Assembly (NCBI RefSeq): GCF_019317285.1
Contig: NZ_CP079218.1
Coordinates: 744,001-808,000 of the forward strand
From: Pedobacter sp. D749
GTDB taxonomy: Bacteria > Bacteroidota > Bacteroidia > Sphingobacteriales > Sphingobacteriaceae
Direction of reading: 5' to 3'
Length of the DNA: 64,000 nucleotides
Positions 58,910 to 64,000 of this stretch are shown piece by piece (position 1 is the stretch's first letter; every line of letters starts with the position of its first letter). The notes beneath the pieces are model-generated. The model had not been told where the DNA came from and did no database searches. It saw only the letters and a list, made by a program, of their open reading frames with translations. Made by a program: the position numbers and the translations under genes.

Positions 58910-59805
58910 CTTTCCATCTCCCAAACCATTACCTGCCGGTCATCACCTGTAGAAATCAAATATTTGCCATCATGGCTCCAGATAATTTTATTGATGGAAT
59001 GGCTATGACCAACCCCTGCTTTCTCTAGACTTAAAATTTTATACAATTTAAAATTTTCTGCATCCCAGAGTTTAATGCTTTTATCCTGACTACTTGTAGC
59101 AAAATAAGGAAGGGTAGGGTGAAAGGCAATATCATACACGGTAAACATGTGTGCCGGAACGGTTTCCCTAAGTTCGTAATTCGGCTGATTCCATATTTTT
59201 AGTTGTGCATCCCTGCTGCCTGAAATCAAATATTTGCCAGTTGGATGATAAGCTAATGAAGTCACAGGTAAGGAATGGCCTTCTAGGGATTGTTTTAAAC
59301 TATAATCTGCAAGGTTGTAAATCCTGATCAAATGATCTTTGCAACCAAATGCAACTTCGTTTTCGTTGGGTGCAATTGCAATGGTCCTAACGGTATCGTA
59401 AGCCACCTGGAAACGGTAAATTTCTTTAAAATCATTCAGTGACCAAACCGCAACCGTACCATCTTCGCCAGTAGTTAAAAGCTCATTTTTACTTTTTACT
59501 GTTTGTATATTGAAAATAGGTTTGGTATGCGCATTAATCCTTAAAATTACCTTTTGTTCTTTCAGGTCGTAAACACTAAAAGCGCCACTGCGTTCTCCAA
59601 CAAACAATTGCTCATTGTAGTAATGAAGGCAATAAACAGAGCTTTGTACCGGCATTTTCACCTTCACAAAAGCCATGTTAAGTAGCGACCATTCTACCAC
59701 GCCCTTATCATTTCCAGCACTGAAAAATATGTCGTCTTCACCAGCATTTGCTAAAGCGTAAACAGGGTTTTGATGTCCGGGTAGGGTGTGTAGGTGTTTG
59801 AGCAT
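58906..59805 (-). CDS. WD40 repeat protein
   Basis: 299 residues made of about seven WD40 blades. Clear units end in structural motifs such as DGTVAVWS (about 119), DHLIRIYN (about 158), SRDAQLKIWN (about 199), SQDKSIKLWD (about 241) and DDRQVMVWE (about 286), with the repeated LISGSRD/FATSSQD segments. It is a beta-propeller scaffold, cytoplasmic, partner unknown. Single minus-strand gene that converges with the zinc-ribbon gene. Confidence 0.88.
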   Translation of the reverse strand: MLKHLHTLPGHQNPVYALANAGEDDIFFSAGNDKGVVEWSLLNMAFVKVKMPVQSSVYCLHYYNEQLFVGERSGAFSVYDLKEQKVILRINAHTKPIFNIQTVKSKNELLTTGEDGTVAVWSLNDFKEIYRFQVAYDTVRTIAIAPNENEVAFGCKDHLIRIYNLADYSLKQSLEGHSLPVTSLAYHPTGKYLISGSRDAQLKIWNQPNYELRETVPAHMFTVYDIAFHPTLPYFATSSQDKSIKLWDAENFKLYKILSLEKAGVGHSHSINKIIWSHDGKYLISTGDDRQVMVWEMES

Positions 59806-59812
59806 TTCTTGA

Positions 59813-59893
59813 GGTTTATGGGTTTAGGGTTTAGTGTGCAGGGTTAGGCACATAGCACCTTAAACCTTCAGCCTTTTACCTTAAACCTTATTT
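59813..59893. repeat. Heptamer-period array between the WD40 gene and hisIE
   Basis: In the last part CCTT occurs at 59858, 59865, 59872, 59879 and 59886, exactly 7 bp apart (for example CCTTAAA, CCTTCAG). GGTTTA occurs at 59813, 59821 and 59828 and GGTTA at 59842, most steps being 7 or multiples of 7. The GGTTTA and TAAACC halves are complementary, so the array could fold. The last unit overlaps the hisIE stop. Confidence 0.7.
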
Positions 59894-60490
59894 GTGTCTT
59901 TTCTCTAAATTTTTGGCAATATCCTGGATAGATAAGCCTTTTTCTTTCAATAAAAACAACAGATGGAAGACAAGATCTGATGCTTCTCCAATAAGTTCTT
60001 CTTCCGATTCTGCCAATGCAGCAATTACCGTTTCTACACCTTCTTCTCCAACTTTTTGCGCAATTTTATTTAAACCTTTGTTACGCATTTTGTTGATGTA
60101 AGAACCCTCAACAGGATTTTTATATCGATCATTAATGATGTTTTCGAGCTCGAAAATAAAGTTTTGGTTAAAATCTGTTTTAAAACAGCTGCGGCTACCG
60201 GTATGGCAGGTTGGACCAACAGCATCCGCTTTGATCAGAATGGTGTCGTTGTCACAGTCTACAAAAAGTTCTTTAACAAACAGAAAGTTATTGCTGGTTT
60301 CTCCTTTGGTCCAAAGGCGGTTTTTAGAGCGCGAAAAGAAAGTTACTTTGCCTTCTGCCTGCGTTTTCTCCAGTGCTTCAGCATTCATATAACCCAGCAT
60401 TAAGACCTCTAAAGTTTTGTAATCCTGAATAATTACAGGGAGTAAGCCAGCTGTTTTATCCCAATCAAGGGTTGATATATTAATGTTCAT
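59888..60490 (-). CDS. hisI: Bifunctional phosphoribosyl-AMP cyclohydrolase / phosphoribosyl-ATP diphosphatase
   Basis: 200 residues from the ATG at 60490. The frame opens 22 codons earlier, but that part is not related and MNINISTLDWDK starts the enzyme. HisI domain (about 1-105) with VFVDCDNDTILIKADAVGPTCHTGSRSC, whose Cys and Asp bind zinc and magnesium. HisE domain (about 110-200) with KKVGEEGVETVIAA and its acidic helix. These are steps 2 and 3 of histidine synthesis. Last gene of the hisB-hisH-hisA-hisF-hisIE order; the 108-bp gap from hisF contains a short repeat-like sequence. Confidence 0.93.
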   Translation of the reverse strand: MNINISTLDWDKTAGLLPVIIQDYKTLEVLMLGYMNAEALEKTQAEGKVTFFSRSKNRLWTKGETSNNFLFVKELFVDCDNDTILIKADAVGPTCHTGSRSCFKTDFNQNFIFELENIINDRYKNPVEGSYINKMRNKGLNKIAQKVGEEGVETVIAALAESEEELIGEASDLVFHLLFLLKEKGLSIQDIAKNLEKRHK

Positions 60491-60598
60491 ATTTATGATG
60501 TTTCCATCATTGCTACTACGGAGCAACCTTACAACTTTTGCAGGTTTCGAACCCATATCATTAGGATTGCTTCGTGCCTCGCAATGACGAGTTAACTA

Positions 60599-61354
60599 TT
60601 ATATTCTAACAGGAATATGATTTCTTTTTAATTCTTGCTTTAAATCAGGAATCAGGATTTCACCATAATGAAATACCGATGCTGCAAGTGCGGCATCAAC
60701 ATTGGCTTTTTGGAAAACCTCCGTAAAATGCTCCATGCTACCTGCTCCACCCGATGCAATAATCGGGATATTAATCATTCGGTTTATTTTGCTCAACAAT
60801 CCACAATCAAAACCTGCTTTGGTGCCATCGTGATCCATCGAAGTTAACAAAATCTCTCCTGCGCCTAAATCTTCTGCCTGTTTAATCCAGTTTTCGGTTT
60901 CTAGTTCGGTAATTAACCTGCCGCCATTTAAGTGAACCATGTTTTTGCCGTTTACATGTTTAGTATCGACTGCTAAAACCACAAATTGTACCCCGAAGGT
61001 TTTAGCCAGGTCTTCAATTAACTTCGGATTTCTAACTGCTGCTGAATTGATACTGATTTTGTCCGCACCAGCATTTAATAAGGCTTCTGCATCCGCAATT
61101 TCAGTTATCCCACCACCAATTGTAAAAGGAATATTTAATTGGCGGGCTACTGATTTTACCATTTCAATCATCGTTTTCCGACGCTCATGAGTAGCTGTAA
61201 TATCCAGAAAAACCAGTTCGTCGGCGCCTTGCTGCGCGTATTGGGCGGCAAGTTCAACCGGGTCACCAGCATCGCGTAAATCAACGAAGTTTACGCCTTT
61301 TACCGTGCGGCCATCTTTAACGTCTAAACAAGGGATTATTCTTTTTGAAAGCAT
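60599..61354 (-). CDS. hisF: Imidazole glycerol phosphate synthase subunit HisF
   Basis: 251 residues from ATG 61354, [15 protein letters not shown]; a start six codons earlier is possible but not family-like. (Beta/alpha)8 barrel with the first catalytic Asp D11 in CLDVKDG, the second Asp in [10 protein letters not shown] near residue 130, FTIGGGI and SGGAGS phosphate-binding loops. It forms the synthase with HisH and makes IGP plus AICAR. It follows hisA with an 91-bp gap that holds an inverted repeat. Confidence 0.95.
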   Translation of the reverse strand: MLSKRIIPCLDVKDGRTVKGVNFVDLRDAGDPVELAAQYAQQGADELVFLDITATHERRKTMIEMVKSVARQLNIPFTIGGGITEIADAEALLNAGADKISINSAAVRNPKLIEDLAKTFGVQFVVLAVDTKHVNGKNMVHLNGGRLITELETENWIKQAEDLGAGEILLTSMDHDGTKAGFDCGLLSKINRMINIPIIASGGAGSMEHFTEVFQKANVDAALAASVFHYGEILIPDLKQELKRNHIPVRI

Positions 61355-61367
61355 ATTTTGTTTGGTT

Positions 61368-61429
61368 GTCATGCTGAGGAACGAAGCATCTTTTTCATCG
61401 GGTGCAGATCCTTCATTCTTCAGGATGAC
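61368..61429. repeat. Inverted 24-bp repeat between hisA and hisF
   Basis: GTCATGCTGAGGAACGAAGC (from 61368, arm to 61391) pairs imperfectly with the arm 61406-61429, ending CTTCAGGATGAC, around a 14-nt centre. 20 of 24 positions pair. Same family as the TCATCCTGAG repeats at 45 kb. As it lies inside the his operon it could attenuate or stabilise mRNA. Confidence 0.65.
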
Positions 61430-61445
61430 ATAAATATTTATGGAA

Positions 61446-62195
61446 TTAAATCGAACTCAAGGCCTTCAAATTCCACTCTTTAATTTCTTCGATGGTAATA
61501 CGGTCTTCGTAAATCGCTTTTCCTACCACCACACTTCTAATCGGGTATTTAGCCAGTTCGTAAATATCACCCATCGAACTTACACCACCTGAAGCAATTA
61601 GTTTGATCATCGGTGAGTGTTCCAGTAGTTTTTGGTATAACTCAACAGCTGCACCACCTAATTTTCCATCCTTACTGATATCGGTACATAAGAAACGGAA
61701 AAAACCAAGTGAAAGACATTTATCAACGTAATCCATCAGTTTAATTGGTGAGCTTTCCATCCAGCCCGAATATTTAATTACTTCATCCAAAACGTCTATT
61801 GCAATCACAATGCGATTGGCATAATCGTCCTTTTTAGCAAAAGCTTCGCTCAATTGAGGTAAGAATTCAGGATTGGTAATGGCCTGTGTACCCACAATTA
61901 CACGGTGGATTCCCGCATCAAGCAAATTGGTAACCTGCTCAATGGTTCTGATCCCTCCGCCATATTGCACTTTCATATCTGTTTTTTTGATAATTTCGAA
62001 AAGTGCTTTTTGATTGCTAAAATCACCTTTAGCTCCATTTAAATCAATAATATGGATGAAATCTGTACCATTTGAACGATATTTTTCTATCATTTCGGGA
62101 ATAGAAACATCATATTCTGTTTTTTGGTTATAGTCGCCTTCACGGAGACGGACAACTTTTCCATCCAAAATATCAATAGCGGGTATTATGTACAT
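61446..62195 (-). CDS. hisA: ProFAR isomerase HisA
   Basis: 249 residues, (beta/alpha)8 barrel. Catalytic Asp D8 in [14 protein letters not shown], second Asp in [15 protein letters not shown] (about 130), phosphate loops YGGGIRT and ASGGVSS. It isomerises ProFAR to PRFAR, the substrate of HisF-HisH. The start is 1 bp after the hisH stop, so the two are translationally coupled. Confidence 0.95.
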   Translation of the reverse strand: MYIIPAIDILDGKVVRLREGDYNQKTEYDVSIPEMIEKYRSNGTDFIHIIDLNGAKGDFSNQKALFEIIKKTDMKVQYGGGIRTIEQVTNLLDAGIHRVIVGTQAITNPEFLPQLSEAFAKKDDYANRIVIAIDVLDEVIKYSGWMESSPIKLMDYVDKCLSLGFFRFLCTDISKDGKLGGAAVELYQKLLEHSPMIKLIASGGVSSMGDIYELAKYPIRSVVVGKAIYEDRITIEEIKEWNLKALSSI

Positions 62196-62196
62196 T

Positions 62197-62790
62197 TTAT
62201 AAGCTTAAGTTTGAAAAATTTTTTAATACTAGTTCGCCGGCTTTTCCCGATTTTTCGGGGTGAAATTGAACGCCGTAGAAATTATCTTTTTGCACAGCTG
62301 CCGAAAACTTCAAACCATAATCAGCAGATGCGATGTCAAAAGTAGGGTTATATTCAATAAAGTACGAATGCACAAAGTAAAATTGTGTATTATCTTCAAC
62401 ACCTTCAAATAATGAATTGTTTTTCGGGCTAACCGCATTCCAGCCCATGTGTGGTATTTTGATATTCAGTGACTTATCGAATTTTTTGGTTTTAACCGGA
62501 ACGACATTCAATAGTGCGGCATCACCCTCTTCTGAGTGTTCCGTAATGAGCTGCATGCCTACGCAGATACCAAGAACGGGTTTCGTCAGTTTTTTAATGG
62601 CTTCAACCAGGCCCGTTCCCTTTAACTTTTCCATGGCGGCACCGGCATGGCCCACACCAGGAATGATGATGTGGCTATATTTTTCGAGGTCACTTTCTAT
62701 ATTTACCATGCCGTAGGTTACATTTAAGCGATCTAGAGCTGCGGTAAGGGAGAAGATGTTACCTGCTCCGTAGTTTATAATTCCAACCAT
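62197..62790 (-). CDS. hisH: Imidazole glycerol phosphate synthase subunit HisH
   Basis: 197 residues. Class I glutamine amidotransferase providing ammonia to HisF. Catalytic Cys is in LGICVGMQL (about residue 76), with Val at the position where many relatives have Leu; His and Glu of the triad are in VQFHPEKSG near the C-terminus. N-terminal INYGAGNI is typical. It lies between hisB and hisA on the minus strand. Confidence 0.95.
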   Translation of the reverse strand: MVGIINYGAGNIFSLTAALDRLNVTYGMVNIESDLEKYSHIIIPGVGHAGAAMEKLKGTGLVEAIKKLTKPVLGICVGMQLITEHSEEGDAALLNVVPVKTKKFDKSLNIKIPHMGWNAVSPKNNSLFEGVEDNTQFYFVHSYFIEYNPTFDIASADYGLKFSAAVQKDNFYGVQFHPEKSGKAGELVLKNFSNLSL

Positions 62791-62874
62791 AGTTTTGTAT
62801 TTCAGATTCCTTTTATTTATGAGGTTTGAAAATGAAAGTCAGCTTTTCATAGGGCCTGTAGTCCCGCTATCGCT

Positions 62875-62913
62875 TATAGTCCTCTCCCGATGAAAAATCG
62901 GGATGCGGGCTAT
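62875..62913. repeat. REP-like hairpin between hisB and hisH
   Basis: TCCCGAT (62885-62891) and ATCGGGA (62897-62903) form a perfect stem around GAAAA. The stem continues imperfectly to TATAGTCC and GCGGGCTAT. The core ATCGGGA style resembles sequence near 49861 and 50050. The 199-bp gap 62791-62989 has no gene. Confidence 0.6.
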
Positions 62914-62989
62914 TCCGCTCTATCGGGTTTAGTTAACGACGGATGGGCGTCAAAACCCTCCGCCATAAACCTTTCAGCGTTCCACCTTC

Positions 62990-64000
62990 TTATAACATTC
63001 CCTTTGTGCTCGGTAACACCATTTTCTCCGCATCACGTTTGATTGCCATTTTAATGGCTTTGGCGAATGCTTTAAAAATGGCCTCAATTTTATGATGTTC
63101 GTTATCGCCTTCTGCTTTTATGTTTAAATTGCATTTTGCAGCATCACTGAACGATTTAAAAAAATGATAGAACATCTCTGTAGGCATATCGCCGACCTTT
63201 TCGCGTTTAAAATCAGCATTCCAAACAATCCAGTTTCTTCCTCCAAAATCAATGGCCACCTGTGCCAGACAATCGTCCATTGGTAAGCAAAAACCATACC
63301 TTTCAATGCCTAGTTTGTTGCCTAATCCTTTAGCAAATGCTTCGCCCATGGCAATCCCGGTATCTTCTATCGTGTGGTGTTCGTCAATATGTAAGTCGCC
63401 TTTGGCAATTACCTCTAAATCTACACTTCCATGTCTGGCAATCTGATCGAGCATGTGATCAAAAAAGTTTAAACCCGTTTCAATCTTTGCTTTTCCTGTT
63501 CCGTCCAGATCCAGGTTAATGGTAATGTCGGTTTCGTTGGTTTTACGCTCGTGGTGAATTTTTCTGCTTCCTGCTTTAAGCAAGTTGTAGATATCTTCCC
63601 ATTTCCTGGTTTCCAGAATAATCACATCCAATAAAGTTTCATGCTTATCTAGGGCTTCTGTAGAACCTAATGCATCATTCTGGCGGAGAAAAATTGCCTT
63701 GGCACCTAAATTCTTGGCCAAAACAACATCGTTCAAACGATCGCCGATCACGAAAGAGTTTTTCAGGTCGTAATCTTCACTGAAATATTTTGTTAATAAA
63801 GCAGTGCCGGGTTTACGGGTAGGGGCATTGTCTTTTGCGAAAGTTCTATCAATCACAATCTCGCTAAAATGAACGCCTTCCCCTTCAAAAGTATCTAGCA
63901 TGAAATTATGGATCGGCCAGAAATTTTCTTCAGGATTTGAAAGTGTACCCAGTCCATCCTGATTGGTTACCATTACCAGTTCATAATCCAGTTCGGCTGC
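62990..64000 (-). CDS. hisB: Bifunctional histidinol-phosphatase / imidazoleglycerol-phosphate dehydratase HisB (5' end outside window)
   Basis: 336 residues visible; the frame continues past the right edge, where [19 protein letters not shown] reads as the end of HAD motif II of the phosphatase, so the N-terminal motif I is missing. An internal ATG at 63973 should not be taken as the start. Phosphatase motif IV is in [14 protein letters not shown]. The dehydratase domain starts at about visible residue 140 with [11 protein letters not shown] and has metal-binding [14 protein letters not shown] and [13 protein letters not shown]. The fusion catalyses steps 6 and 8 of histidine synthesis. It is upstream of hisH; a 199-bp gap with a hairpin separates them. 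Confidence 0.93.
   Translation of the reverse strand, partial: AAELDYELVMVTNQDGLGTLSNPEENFWPIHNFMLDTFEGEGVHFSEIVIDRTFAKDNAPTRKPGTALLTKYFSEDYDLKNSFVIGDRLNDVVLAKNLGAKAIFLRQNDALGSTEALDKHETLLDVIILETRKWEDIYNLLKAGSRKIHHERKTNETDITINLDLDGTGKAKIETGLNFFDHMLDQIARHGSVDLEVIAKGDLHIDEHHTIEDTGIAMGEAFAKGLGNKLGIERYGFCLPMDDCLAQVAIDFGGRNWIVWNADFKREKVGDMPTEMFYHFFKSFSDAAKCNLNIKAEGDNEHHKIEAIFKAFAKAIKMAIKRDAEKMVLPSTKGML

Noticed and set aside
60491..60556. 22-codon N-terminal extension of hisIE
   Set aside because: It is rich in Arg and Lys, unlike HisI, and MNINISTLDWDK at 60490 matches the family start.
63973..63975. ATG at 63973 as the hisB start
   Set aside because: The frame continues to the right edge with residues typical of the phosphatase domain, so hisB is cut by the window and this Met is internal.

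Overview
The window looks like chromosomal DNA of a Bacteroidota bacterium of the Pedobacter / Sphingobacteriaceae type. The support is low-GC sequence, gliding-motility genes (a gldG tail and gldC), TonB-dependent receptors with N-terminal carboxypeptidase-regulatory-like domains, several families found mainly in Bacteroidota (DUF4397, DUF3810, DUF4836), a fused hisIE and a bifunctional hisB, and many start sites preceded by the Bacteroidota -7 promoter box TAnnTTTG. I see no tRNA, rRNA, IS element, prophage or CRISPR array. The assignment rests on gene content only.

Layout. 0-9.3 kb: gldG tail, dnaN, two DUF4397 lipoproteins, a DedA membrane protein, then on the minus strand a zinc phospholipase/S1-P1-type hydrolase, a SUFU-like protein and a DUF3999/DUF2339 pair. 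9.3-15 kb: repeat-rich spacers around a luciferase-like oxidoreductase, an M28 peptidase and the Fe-S chaperone hscA. 15-23 kb: two TonB receptors, one paired with a PepSY membrane protein (iron/siderophore uptake), and a glycosyltransferase. 23-31.6 kb: miaE, a DUF3810 peptidase-like protein with a 38-residue upstream gene, a VapBC-like pair, pyrC, a DEAD-box helicase, gldC, a lipocalin, a cupin and an alkyl-DNA methyltransferase. 31.9-44 kb: ccmB-ccmC-ccmD, glutamate dehydrogenase, a cluster of envelope proteins of unknown role, then ccmE-ccmF. 44-50 kb: 2Fe-2S ferredoxin, iscX, kdsC, a tandem universal stress protein behind a 48-bp perfect palindrome, an LTXXQ protein, maf and ppx. 50-60 kb: DUF72, a YiiG-type lipoprotein, dnaJ-grpE-ftsE, acyl-CoA reductase divergent from a 4Fe-4S ferredoxin, a UspA, an NlpC/P60 peptidase and a WD40 protein. 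60-64 kb: histidine operon hisB-hisH-hisA-hisF-hisIE, with hisB cut by the window edge.

Shared themes are iron and heme handling (siderophore receptor with PepSY protein; hscA, ferredoxin and iscX for Fe-S assembly; ccmBCDEF for cytochrome c). The CcmE has a CxxxY heme site in place of the usual HxxxY. That matches the reduced Ccm type known from some other bacteria and archaea.

The most unusual signal is between the genes. At least fourteen spacers carry short degenerate tandem arrays with a period of 7 bp (sometimes 8). A 3-5 base anchor is kept in register while the other bases change from unit to unit. Most start within about 0-10 bp of a stop codon. Different spacers use different anchors (AGTC, AAGG, AAG, AACT, ATG, GGA, ATTG, CA). 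Because 7 is not a multiple of 3, a unit holding a stop triplet presents it in all three frames. I do not know a description of this in Sphingobacteriaceae. Other notable items are the 48-bp palindrome before the universal stress gene, a 67-bp three-hairpin element present twice in opposite orientation, a duplicated ~200-bp spacer element, and four genes whose -7 box ends only 5-6 bp before the ATG, which suggests leaderless mRNAs.
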